Assembly: GCA_002786855.1 (NCBI GenBank)
Contig: PCUU01000026.1
Coordinates: forward strand, 1-64,000
Direction: 5' to 3'
Length of the DNA: 64,000 nt
Source: Cytophagales bacterium CG12_big_fil_rev_8_21_14_0_65_40_12
Lineage (GTDB): Bacteria > Bacteroidota > Bacteroidia > Cytophagales > Cyclobacteriaceae
Below are positions 1 to 8,569 of this stretch, one piece after another. A program made the position numbers and the translations under genes. The notes below the pieces were generated by a model. It was not told where the DNA came from. It did not search any database and was given only the letters and a program-made list of their open reading frames with translations. Position 1 is the stretch's first letter; every line of letters starts with the position of its first letter.

Positions 1-93
1 TATCAGTTATCAGTTATCAGTTATCAGTTATCAGTTATCAGTTATCAGTTATCAGTTATCAGTTATCAGTTATCAGTTATCAGTTATCAGTTA
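1..93. repeat. Tandem heptamer array (TATCAGT), about 13 copies, cut by window start
   Basis: Perfect 7-bp periodicity from base 1 to 93. Confidence 0.98.
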
Positions 94-172
94 AGGGGAA
101 TTTTTTTGAGGAACTTGAGTTCCCGATTTCCTGCTTTCTGATCAACTATTTTCCTTCGGTCTTCCGCCTTCA

Positions 173-1387
173 CTACCTCAGTTTAAGCGTAGCAAGCGTG
201 ATGATTGCGAGCAGTATGCCTACAATCCAAAATCTCGTTACAATTTTTGCTTCTGGTATTTCCATTTTTTGATAATGATGGTGAAGCGGAGACATCCTGA
301 AAATCCGTCTTCCTTCTCCATATTTTTTTCTAGTGTATTTGAAATAGCTTACCTGAATGATCACTGATAAATTTTCAACGACAAAAATTCCACACAACAC
401 AGGAATCAAAAGTTCTTTACGAAGTACCAATGCCAATACAGCAATGATTCCGCCCAATGACAGGCTGCCTGTATCTCCCATAAATACCTGTGCTGGAAAT
501 GAGTTGTACCACAAAAAGCCTACACAAGCACCGACAAAAGCAGTACAAAAAATTACCAGTTCCCCTGAATATGGGATGAACATGACATTGAGGTAATCTG
601 AGAAAATAGCATTACCAGAGATGTAGGCAAAAATGGCCAAGGCCAATCCAATTATGGCTGATGTTCCCGCTGCCAATCCGTCAATTCCATCTGTGATATT
701 CGCACCATTTGAAATGGCTGTCACAAAGAAAATCACCACCAAAATATAGATGGCGGCAGTGATCCATTCATTGTCTGTTGGGTTAAAGCTATCGTAATCA
801 AGTTCGTTGTCCTTAACAAAAGGAATTGTGGTGGTGGTGGATTTACTATCAGTATATGTAATAGCTTGATCGGCAGAAATACTTTGCTCTTGTTGAACTG
901 GTGTAAATTCTCTTACCACAACATCATCATTGAAGTAAAGCACCGCTCCTACAAAAAGGCCGATTCCTACTTGACCTACAATTTTGAATCGACCAGCTAA
1001 TCCTTCTTTGTTCTTTTTGAAAACCTTGATATAATCATCCAAGAATCCAATAGCTCCTAATCCAATTGTAGTGACTAGTAAGAGTATTACATAGATATTC
1101 TCCAGCTTCGCGAAAAGCAGGGTAGGAATTACGATACCCGCAATGATGATAAGGCCTCCCATGGTTGGAGTTCCCTTCTTCTGCATTTGACCTTCTAAGC
1201 CAAGATCTCTGATGCTTTCCCCCACTTGCTTTTTGCGGAGCATATTGATCAAATTCTTACCAAACGTAATGGTAATGAGCAAAGACAGCAATGTAGCCAT
1301 ACCCGCCCTGAAGGAGATATACTGGAAAACACCAGCTCCAATCAGGTCAAATTCTCTATCTAAATAATCAAATAGGTAGTATAGCAT
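173..1387 (-). CDS. mraY: Phospho-N-acetylmuramoyl-pentapeptide-transferase
   Basis: 404 aa multi-pass protein with MraY motifs ([16 protein letters not shown], [39 protein letters not shown]); dcw context. Confidence 0.97.
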   Translation of the reverse strand: MLYYLFDYLDREFDLIGAGVFQYISFRAGMATLLSLLITITFGKNLINMLRKKQVGESIRDLGLEGQMQKKGTPTMGGLIIIAGIVIPTLLFAKLENIYVILLLVTTIGLGAIGFLDDYIKVFKKNKEGLAGRFKIVGQVGIGLFVGAVLYFNDDVVVREFTPVQQEQSISADQAITYTDSKSTTTTIPFVKDNELDYDSFNPTDNEWITAAIYILVVIFFVTAISNGANITDGIDGLAAGTSAIIGLALAIFAYISGNAIFSDYLNVMFIPYSGELVIFCTAFVGACVGFLWYNSFPAQVFMGDTGSLSLGGIIAVLALVLRKELLIPVLCGIFVVENLSVIIQVSYFKYTRKKYGEGRRIFRMSPLHHHYQKMEIPEAKIVTRFWIVGILLAIITLATLKLR

Positions 1388-1390
1388 TTT

Positions 1391-1500
1391 GTTAGAGTTT
1401 AGACTTTAGACTTTAGAATCTAGATTTTAGAATGTGCTGGTCTTATCAAAACCGAGGCTCTTCCCAATTCGTAATTCGTCATTCTAAATTCATCCTTCAT
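1391..1500. repeat. Degenerate heptamer tracts: six TTTAGAN-like units (1391-1432) and five AATTCGT-like units (1466-1500)
   Basis: GTTAGAG|TTTAGAC|TTTAGAC|TTTAGAA|TCTAGAT|TTTAGAA and AATTCGT|AATTCGT|CATTCTA|AATTCAT|CCTTCAT read directly. Confidence 0.7.
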
Positions 1501-2960
1501 TTATGGATTAGGTTCAACATTTCTTTAAGTACTTCTCTGTCGTCAAAAGGGAATCGCTCCCCTTTAATTTCTTGATAAGTTTCATGGCCTTTACCAGCCA
1601 CAAGGATTATATCTTTTGGTTCAGCCATAGAGCAAGCCATTTTAATTGCTTCCTTTCTATCTGCCATCACCAATGTCTTCTTGTAATTAGTAGGGCTAAC
1701 ACCCTTTTGCATATCTTCAATGATAGCTCCTGGCTCTTCGAACCTTGGATTGTCAGAAGTCAGCACCACTTTATCGCTAAGCTCACAGGCTATTTTTGCC
1801 ATTTCAGGCCGCTTGGTGGTGTCTCTATTTCCACCACAACCCACTACCGTAATTACCTTTTCATTGCCCGTTCTGAAAACCTTGATGGTAGAAAGTACAT
1901 TTTCGAGTGCATCGGGAGTATGTGCATAATCCACGATAGCAGTAATTCCTGTATCTGTTAAAACTTGCTCGAAACGACCTGATGCTGGATTAACTTCAGA
2001 CAAAGCGCGGAGCACTTCTTCCGCGTTTTCTTCAAGCAACAAGGCTCCACCATAGACCGCCATTAAATTGTAGGCATTGAAATCGCCAATCAATTTGAAC
2101 CAAACATTATGTCCAGCGATGTCAAGTTCTAGCCCGTGTAAAGTGTTTGAAAGTATCTTGGCTTTGAAGTCTGCCATAGACTTTAAAGCATATTTATGTT
2201 TGGAGGCCTTCGTGTTTTGCAACATTACGGCTCCTCGCTTATCATCGGCATTTATCAAGGCGAAAGCTGTCGATGGCAGGCCATCGAACAGCATTTTCTT
2301 CGCCTTAATGTACTCATCAAATGTTTTATGATAATCCAGGTGTTCGTGTGAAAGATTGGTGAAAATTGCTCCATTGAAACTCAGGCCGGCAACGCGATGC
2401 TGCACAATGGCATGAGAACTTGCTTCCATAAAACAGTGAGTACAACCTTTGGCCAACATCTTGGCCAATAATTCATTGATTTGAAGTGCATCTGGCGTGG
2501 TATGGGTTGCCACGATTACTTCTTCATTTATTTTGTTGACTACTGTTGAAAGTAGCCCAACATTATATCCTAATTTTCTAAATACCTGAAAAAGCAGTGT
2601 TACGCAGGTAGTTTTGCCGTTGGTGCCGGTTACGCCTACTAACTTGAGCTTTTCGCTGGGATTGCCAAAAAAGTTCGAAGCCATGATGCCCAAGGCTTCG
2701 CTGCTATTCTTCACCTCTACATAGGTAATATTGTCTTGAATGTTCTCTGGAAGCTTTTCACAAATAATGGCAATGGCTCCCTTTTCAATGGCTTGGTCAA
2801 TGTAATCATGACCATTGGATTGGGTACCTACTGTGGCGATAAAGGCTGTTCCATTTTGAACTTTTCGAGAGTCAAAGGCAAGCGCTAGCACCTCAACCTC
2901 AGTACTGCCTGCTGTTGATTGCAAAGAAACCTTATAAAGAATGTCCTTTAGCGCCTTCAT
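1497..2960 (-). CDS. murE: UDP-N-acetylmuramoyl-tripeptide synthetase (MurE)
   Basis: Mur ligase motifs GVTGTNGKTT, DYAHTPDALENVL, DNPRFEEP; dcw context. Confidence 0.96.
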   Translation of the reverse strand: MKALKDILYKVSLQSTAGSTEVEVLALAFDSRKVQNGTAFIATVGTQSNGHDYIDQAIEKGAIAIICEKLPENIQDNITYVEVKNSSEALGIMASNFFGNPSEKLKLVGVTGTNGKTTCVTLLFQVFRKLGYNVGLLSTVVNKINEEVIVATHTTPDALQINELLAKMLAKGCTHCFMEASSHAIVQHRVAGLSFNGAIFTNLSHEHLDYHKTFDEYIKAKKMLFDGLPSTAFALINADDKRGAVMLQNTKASKHKYALKSMADFKAKILSNTLHGLELDIAGHNVWFKLIGDFNAYNLMAVYGGALLLEENAEEVLRALSEVNPASGRFEQVLTDTGITAIVDYAHTPDALENVLSTIKVFRTGNEKVITVVGCGGNRDTTKRPEMAKIACELSDKVVLTSDNPRFEEPGAIIEDMQKGVSPTNYKKTLVMADRKEAIKMACSMAEPKDIILVAGKGHETYQEIKGERFPFDDREVLKEMLNLIHK

Positions 2961-5062
2961 TAACCTAGTTCTATTGAAATTCTCTCTCCTGTTGAAATTC
3001 GAATCCCGGGACTGACCGACTGCCGAAGCACTCGGCCAGTTCCAGTTATCGAAACTTTTAACCCTTTATTCTCAAGCAAATAAAGTGCGTCTTTGAGGGT
3101 CATTCCTTGCACATTGGGCACAAGTTTCCCTTCAGAATGATTGGCTTTCCAAGCAATCGCGTTATTGCTCACTCCGGCCCTTACCCATTCTACATTTTCT
3201 GTTTCTAAATGATTAGAAATTCCAAACTGATTCAACAGCTTATTAAGTTCGTCATACTTACCCGCCCTGATGGTTGGGAATGTGCCGTCATCGGCCCTGA
3301 ATTCCTTCTGGAAAGTGTCGTGTAAACCTAAATCCAGAGAGAAAATCATATCGGCTATTTCTTTGAAAACAGGAGCTGAAACGTCTCCTCCAAAGCGGTT
3401 CCAACCGTAAGGGTCGTCAATCACTACAATGGCAGAGTAGATTGGTTGATCAGCGGGGAAGTAACCCGCGAATGAAGCATAGTAACGCTGCTTATAATAG
3501 CGACCATCAATTAGTTTCTGCGCTGTTCCAGTTTTTCCAGCGATTTTGTAGTAGTCGTTTTTAATATTCTTCGCTGTACCTCTTTCTACCACCCCTTCGA
3601 GCATTACTTTCAATTTCTCGATCGTTGAACTAGAAGCAATTCTTCTTTCTAAAGTTTTTGCTTCAAATTCCTCCACCACCTTATTGCCGTCCTTGATGCT
3701 TTTGACAATGATAGGTTGAATCATTTTTCCATCATTGGCGACTGCATTATAAAAAGCGAGTGTTTGAAGTGGCGTAATGCTAGTTTCATAGCCCACCGAC
3801 ATCCAAGGAAGGCTTACTTTGCTCCATGATTTGTCATCGGCATCTTTGATATAAGGAATCGCTTCCCCCATCATCTGAAAATCTAAAGGCTGGCCAAAAC
3901 CTGTGGCTTTGATCAAGTCGATGAATTTTTGAGGGTTTTGACCAAAATATTGTTCTACCAATTTGGATACGCCAACGTTTGATGATTTTTCGAAAACCTC
4001 TTGAACGGTTATTTTTCCATAGCCTCCCTTTTCGGCACTCGCATCTTCCATGGTGCGGTCTGCAAATTCGTAGGTACCATCACCAGTATCGACAGAATCT
4101 GTCAACTCAATTTTATCGCTTTCAAGCAGGGCCAGCATTGAGGCCAATTTAAATGTAGAGCCCGGATCATTGGTGCCTTGCACAGCGTAGTTCAAGATTT
4201 CGGCATATTCGCCACTCTCCAGCCTGGTAAGGTTTGTCATTACTTTGATCTCGCCTGTCTTAACTTCCATCAGTACTACACAGCCATAATTGGCCCTATA
4301 CTGCTTAAGCGCTTTCAAAAGTGCGTTTTGCGCAACATCCTGAAGGTTGATGTCTATAGTTGTGTACACATCGTAGCCATCTCGGGGCTTTACATCGGAT
4401 GCCACGTTGAGAGGCTTCCAATTTCCACCTGCCACTTTTTGATACAGCCCTTTGCCATCTTGGCCAGAAAGCCAATTATTATAGCTCATTTCAATGCCAA
4501 CCCCATTATTGTCTTCATTCACATAGCCAATAGTGCGTTGTGCTAGCGTCTTAAAGGGGATATGCCTTTTATCTACTTTATCAAAAATCACCCCACCAAT
4601 CATTCTGCCTTCCCTAAAAATGGGCCAGTTTTCCATGAGTTGTTTTTGCTGGTAGTTGATCAAGTTATTATTGATGACCATGAACCTTTTGCGGGACTGC
4701 CGAGCTTCCGAGATCCTCTTTCTGTAAACTTCAGCAGAGTGATCTCGAAAAAATTTCGACAATAGGTGTGAAAGGGAGTCTATACCTGACTTAAAGGTTT
4801 TATCGTCTGCTAAAGACGGGTCAAATGACACTTTATAAAATGGCAATGAGGTTGCCAAAAGATCATTTCCGTCTGCATAAATGCTACCCCGTGTAGCTTT
4901 AATAGTTTTATAATCAAGACCGATTTCTTCGGCCATTTCGCGCCACATTCCTCCTTCTACGAATTGAATATCGCCAATGCGCCAAACGACTACCAAGACA
5001 AAGGCAATCACAGCCAAAAAGGCTATTCTTACTCTCAGTAATATCGATTGTTTAATATTCAC
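2960..5062 (-). CDS. ftsI: Peptidoglycan D,D-transpeptidase FtsI/PBP with C-terminal PASTA domain
   Basis: Transpeptidase motifs (STFK, SSN, KTGTAQ) and a PASTA-like C-terminus (LVPNVQGMTLKDALYLLENKGLKV). Confidence 0.95.
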   Translation of the reverse strand: MNIKQSILLRVRIAFLAVIAFVLVVVWRIGDIQFVEGGMWREMAEEIGLDYKTIKATRGSIYADGNDLLATSLPFYKVSFDPSLADDKTFKSGIDSLSHLLSKFFRDHSAEVYRKRISEARQSRKRFMVINNNLINYQQKQLMENWPIFREGRMIGGVIFDKVDKRHIPFKTLAQRTIGYVNEDNNGVGIEMSYNNWLSGQDGKGLYQKVAGGNWKPLNVASDVKPRDGYDVYTTIDINLQDVAQNALLKALKQYRANYGCVVLMEVKTGEIKVMTNLTRLESGEYAEILNYAVQGTNDPGSTFKLASMLALLESDKIELTDSVDTGDGTYEFADRTMEDASAEKGGYGKITVQEVFEKSSNVGVSKLVEQYFGQNPQKFIDLIKATGFGQPLDFQMMGEAIPYIKDADDKSWSKVSLPWMSVGYETSITPLQTLAFYNAVANDGKMIQPIIVKSIKDGNKVVEEFEAKTLERRIASSSTIEKLKVMLEGVVERGTAKNIKNDYYKIAGKTGTAQKLIDGRYYKQRYYASFAGYFPADQPIYSAIVVIDDPYGWNRFGGDVSAPVFKEIADMIFSLDLGLHDTFQKEFRADDGTFPTIRAGKYDELNKLLNQFGISNHLETENVEWVRAGVSNNAIAWKANHSEGKLVPNVQGMTLKDALYLLENKGLKVSITGTGRVLRQSVSPGIRISTGERISIELG

Positions 5063-5429
5063 TTTCGTCTATGACAATTTTATATGGCGGTTGTTTGCTT
5101 TCTTCTAATCCTAACTTTTCCACATTCTTAGCAACTTCTGATTGTTTGCTGCTGAACATATAGTCAGCTTCAAGGGTAGTTACATCGGCCCTTAAGTCTT
5201 CTACCTCCGTTTCCAATCTTTCCATGTTCCGATTGGCCTTTTCGGCATAATGACTGTTCCAGACATATACTATTCCGAGTGCAACCACAAATGCTACTTT
5301 TGGCAGGTACTTTACCGGAAGACCTGTTTCCAAGTTTCCGAATATTTTCAGCTTCGAAATCAATCCGAAAATCCCCCCGCCTGAGCTGGGTTTGTCATTC
5401 CTTTTTGCTTTGAACCTGTTTTCTGCCAT
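5052..5429 (-). CDS. ftsL: FtsL-like cell division protein
   Basis: 125 aa, one TM segment plus coiled coil, located between rsmH and ftsI. Confidence 0.75.
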   Translation of the reverse strand: MAENRFKAKRNDKPSSGGGIFGLISKLKIFGNLETGLPVKYLPKVAFVVALGIVYVWNSHYAEKANRNMERLETEVEDLRADVTTLEADYMFSSKQSEVAKNVEKLGLEESKQPPYKIVIDESEY

Positions 5430-5508
5430 TTTATGGTCATTTAAATGGTCAGTAGAAAAAATTATTCAATTCTACTTTCCTTGTTTCGGGCCCCAGCCCG
5501 ATTTTTCT

Positions 5509-6417
5509 TTATAATCTTTCTGCTATCCGAAGTTTTGCACTTCGTGCTCTTTTATTCGTTTTTAATTCTTCATCATTTGCAACAATTGGCTTTCTGTTGA
5601 CAGCAGCATAAGGTTTCAGTTGATTACCGAAAAAATCCTTGTCCACTTCGCCAAAGATTTTGCCCTTGCCTATGAAGTTTTTTACCATTCTATCTTCTAA
5701 AGAATGATAAGACTCTACCACTAATCGCCCACCAGGCCTTAGGACTTCTGCCGACTGCATCAGAAAATCCTCCAGCGCACCCATTTCGTCATTGACTTCA
5801 ATGCGGATGGCCTGAAACACCTGAGCATAATATTTAAACTCTCTATGCCTTGGCGCCAACTTATCAAGTAGTTGAATCAAATCTGCGGTGGTCCTGAATG
5901 GTTTGGCAAAGCGCTCTGATACGATAGCCGCGGCTAAAGTTTTAGCGTTTTTTACCTCTCCATACATACCCAGAATTTTGTGCAATTGCTCTTCTGAATA
6001 GTCATTCACCACATCCATGGCCCTGAGCGGAGAGTTCATATCCATTCTCATATCCAAATCCGCCTCGGCCCGAGTAGAAAACCCACGGCTTGGTTCATCG
6101 ATTTGATGAGAAGAAATACCCAAATCCGCCAAAATACCATCTACTTGCTTTACTCCATATAGTTTGAGGTAGCGCTTGATGTGCCTAAAATTGGCTTGTA
6201 CAAATGTGAAAGAACGATTTTGAATTTTCTCCGCATTCGCCTTGGCATCGCTATCTTGGTCGAAACCAAAAAGGCGGCCTTCGCTATTCAAATGCTTTAA
6301 AATTTCGGTTGAATGTCCGCCACCTCCAAAGGTGACATCGATATAGGTTCCGCTGGGATTGATCGAGAGGCCCTCAACGCATTCCTTAAGCATTACTGGC
6401 ACATGATATTTCGACAT
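5509..6417 (-). CDS. rsmH: 16S rRNA (cytosine1402-N4)-methyltransferase
   Basis: HVPVMLKECVEGL, DVTFGGGGHS, LADLGISSHQID, SYHSLEDRMVK. Confidence 0.97.
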   Translation of the reverse strand: MSKYHVPVMLKECVEGLSINPSGTYIDVTFGGGGHSTEILKHLNSEGRLFGFDQDSDAKANAEKIQNRSFTFVQANFRHIKRYLKLYGVKQVDGILADLGISSHQIDEPSRGFSTRAEADLDMRMDMNSPLRAMDVVNDYSEEQLHKILGMYGEVKNAKTLAAAIVSERFAKPFRTTADLIQLLDKLAPRHREFKYYAQVFQAIRIEVNDEMGALEDFLMQSAEVLRPGGRLVVESYHSLEDRMVKNFIGKGKIFGEVDKDFFGNQLKPYAAVNRKPIVANDEELKTNKRARSAKLRIAERL

Positions 6418-6425
6418 AGGCTTGG

Positions 6426-6872
6426 TTATTCTTCTGCCAAAAATTTCTCTGCCATCTTGGAGTATTCGCTCGCATCTTGAATGAGGTATTGCTCGTACAG
6501 ATCGGGGTTCCAGATTTCTATTCTGTTCCCGAGTCCTACCAAAATCACCTCTTTTTCCAGACTGGCAAACTCCATCATCCGCTTGGGAATGTTAATTCTA
6601 CCAGCTCCGTCCAACTCAACGTCTACATTTCCTCTGAAAAAACTGCGTTGGAACTTCCGGTAATCCTCATTGAATTCGCTCAATGATCGTACTCGCGAAT
6701 AAATCTTTTTATACTCAAGCATTGGATACAACACAAGGCATGGTTCGAAACCGCGCCTCATCACAAGCTCTTCGGATGCATTATCCGGCAGAGCAGCCCT
6801 TACCTTGGAAGGTAAAGCCAACCTGCCCTTTGCATCGAGCTTACAGTCATATTCACTTGTAAAAAAAGACAT
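6426..6872 (-). CDS. mraZ: Transcriptional regulator MraZ
   Basis: MraZ/AbrB-like duplicated domain (CKLDAKGRLALPSKVR; ELDGAGRINIPKRM); first gene of dcw cluster. Confidence 0.96.
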   Translation of the reverse strand: MSFFTSEYDCKLDAKGRLALPSKVRAALPDNASEELVMRRGFEPCLVLYPMLEYKKIYSRVRSLSEFNEDYRKFQRSFFRGNVDVELDGAGRINIPKRMMEFASLEKEVILVGLGNRIEIWNPDLYEQYLIQDASEYSKMAEKFLAEE

Positions 6873-6890
6873 TACACACCTTAATGTTTA

Positions 6891-6898
6891 CAAAAGTA
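6891..6898 (-). promoter_or_regulatory. Candidate Bacteroidetes -7 element TACTTTTG for mraZ
   Basis: Matches TAnnTTTG on the minus strand, about 20 bp from the mraZ start codon. Confidence 0.55.
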
Positions 6899-6902
6899 AG
6901 AT

Positions 6903-6942
6903 TTTTTCCCACACTCCACCACTTTTACTCACTTTTTCCCAC
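6903..6942 (-). promoter_or_regulatory. MraZ-box array: four 10-bp-phased direct repeats
   Basis: Minus strand GTGGGAAAAA|GTGAGTAAAA|GTGGTGGAGT|GTGGGAAAAA, 31-70 bp upstream of mraZ. Confidence 0.8.
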
Positions 6943-7319
6943 TTTGTATGAAAAGTAGGCGATTATCCGCTGAAAAGCAAGACCGAAACAGAAAAGAATG
7001 TTGAAAATGGACTCAGGCAATTATAGACAAGAGTGTGGTAATGAGTAATTTATTTGATCCATTGCGTCAAAAGGCCACTTTCAATAGAGTGTCGCGTATT
7101 CGTAGAAATGAATATGTGCTTTTGGCCAGGTGGGGAATTGTGGAGGAGTTGAGTTCAAAAATTTGACCTTTTCAAAAGAGTGGGAAAATCTGTAGTGGAT
7201 TTACCCCATTTCTAGGGTTAAAATCTATTTGGTTTGAAACCGAATTAGACGTTATGTAGTCAGTTTCAGGATCTGATTTAAAAAGAACCAAAAAAAATAA
7301 TTTAGGATAAGGTGATTTT

Positions 7320-7436
7320 ATTTTCGGGTTGTTAACTTAGCATGGCAGGACCCGAAGAAATTTTGTTCCCTGCCTATAATACAATTAGACTACTAACTAA
7401 CTGAAGAACGCCATGCTATTAAGTATGGCGTTTTTC
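7320..7436 (+). ncRNA. Candidate structured small RNA with intrinsic terminator
   Basis: Complementary segments AGCATGGC/GCCATGCT, GGCAGG/CCTGCC and TTCGGGT/ACCCGAA, then AACGCCAT-loop-ATGGCGTT with a T-run; no + strand CDS. Confidence 0.5.
7407..7436 (+). terminator. Intrinsic terminator (+ strand)
   Basis: AACGCCAT GCTATTAAGT ATGGCGTT TTT; the T-run is on the + strand. Confidence 0.75.
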
Positions 7437-7449
7437 GTTTCTGGCAAAA

Positions 7450-8424
7450 TTACTTGGAGCGCTCTATGGTATACGTCACCAATTGGCTTAAAGAATGACG
7501 GAAGGGACTTGGCTCGAATGCATTGAGAATTAGCATGGCTTCATCGTAATAATTATTCATCACAGATTTAGCGTACTCTATACCCCCAGAGTTTTTAACA
7601 AAAGAGATTACCTCTTTCACTTTTTGCGGCTGATCGCTTTTACTCTTGATGATTCGAATGATTTTTCGCTTCGTGCTACTATCTGCTTTTTGCAAGCCAT
7701 AGATTAACGGAAGAGTCATTTTCTTCTCCTTGATATCAATTCCAAGCGGTTTGCCAATCTCCTCATCACCATAATCAAAAAGATCGTCTTTGATCTGAAA
7801 GGCCATACCCACTTTGAGGCCAAAGTCTTTCATTTTTTCAATTACCGCATCATCTGATCCTGCACTAGTTGCACCTACAGCGCAGCAAGAGGCGATTAAT
7901 GAAGCCGTTTTCTGCCGAATAATATCATAGTATAAATCCTCGGTGATATCGAGGTTTCTTGCCTTGGCCATTTGAAGCAATTCGCCCTCGCTCATTTCTT
8001 TCATGGCTTGTGAGATTATTCTTAGCAAATCAAAATCTCCATTATCGACAGATAGCAATAAACCTCTGGACAATAGGTAGTCGCCTACCAATACAGCTAT
8101 TTTATTTTTCCATAGGGCATTGATTGAAAAAAAACCTCTTCGGTAATTAGAATCGTCTACCACATCGTCATGCACCAAGGTGGCGGTGTGTAATAACTCG
8201 ATGAGCGATGCTCCTCGATATGTTCTTTCAGAAATTTGGCCCGTTACCCCCGCACTCAGAAAAACGAACATTGGCCTCATTTGCTTGCCCTTTCGCTTGA
8301 CGATGTAACTCATGATTTGATCCAGGAGAAAGACTTTGCTCTTCATGAATGACCTGAATTTCTGCTCGAATTCGATCATTTCGTTAGCGATAGGTGCTTG
8401 TATTTCGGAGAGCTTTAGTGCCAT
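7450..8424 (-). CDS. Polyprenyl synthetase family protein
   Basis: Aspartate-rich motifs LVHDDVVDDSNYRRG and KDDLFDYGDE. ORF track start is 8469; the internal Met (MALKLSEI) is preferred. Confidence 0.93.
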   Translation of the reverse strand: MALKLSEIQAPIANEMIEFEQKFRSFMKSKVFLLDQIMSYIVKRKGKQMRPMFVFLSAGVTGQISERTYRGASLIELLHTATLVHDDVVDDSNYRRGFFSINALWKNKIAVLVGDYLLSRGLLLSVDNGDFDLLRIISQAMKEMSEGELLQMAKARNLDITEDLYYDIIRQKTASLIASCCAVGATSAGSDDAVIEKMKDFGLKVGMAFQIKDDLFDYGDEEIGKPLGIDIKEKKMTLPLIYGLQKADSSTKRKIIRIIKSKSDQPQKVKEVISFVKNSGGIEYAKSVMNNYYDEAMLILNAFEPSPFRHSLSQLVTYTIERSK

Positions 8425-8569
8425 TTTTGTAGGATGCCACAATATTAATAGGTAATGTACCAATGGCAAAGATTCGGCAGGTTTATTTCGTATCCCAGAC
8501 TACCTACCGTTGCAATTAATTTTGAGATTCTCGTACTCAGAATTAAGCGCCAAACTTCGTTTAGATTGA

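Noticed and set aside
357-596. Many 60-160 aa ORFs antisense to conserved genes (e.g. 357-596, 1572-1961, 4178-4546, 39214-39696, 60162-60680, 63593-63994)
   Set aside because: Shadow ORFs opposite strongly conserved CDSs; translations show no family features and no independent support.
173-1387. Hydrophilic insertion in MraY (about 890-750 on the + strand, [15 protein letters not shown]...NEW)
   Set aside because: A loop insertion of this kind is usual in Bacteroidetes MraY; the flanking motifs are intact.
2960-5062. PASTA domain in the PBP as evidence of horizontal transfer from Gram-positives
   Set aside because: PASTA-bearing FtsI proteins are common in Bacteroidetes; the gene sits in a normal dcw context.
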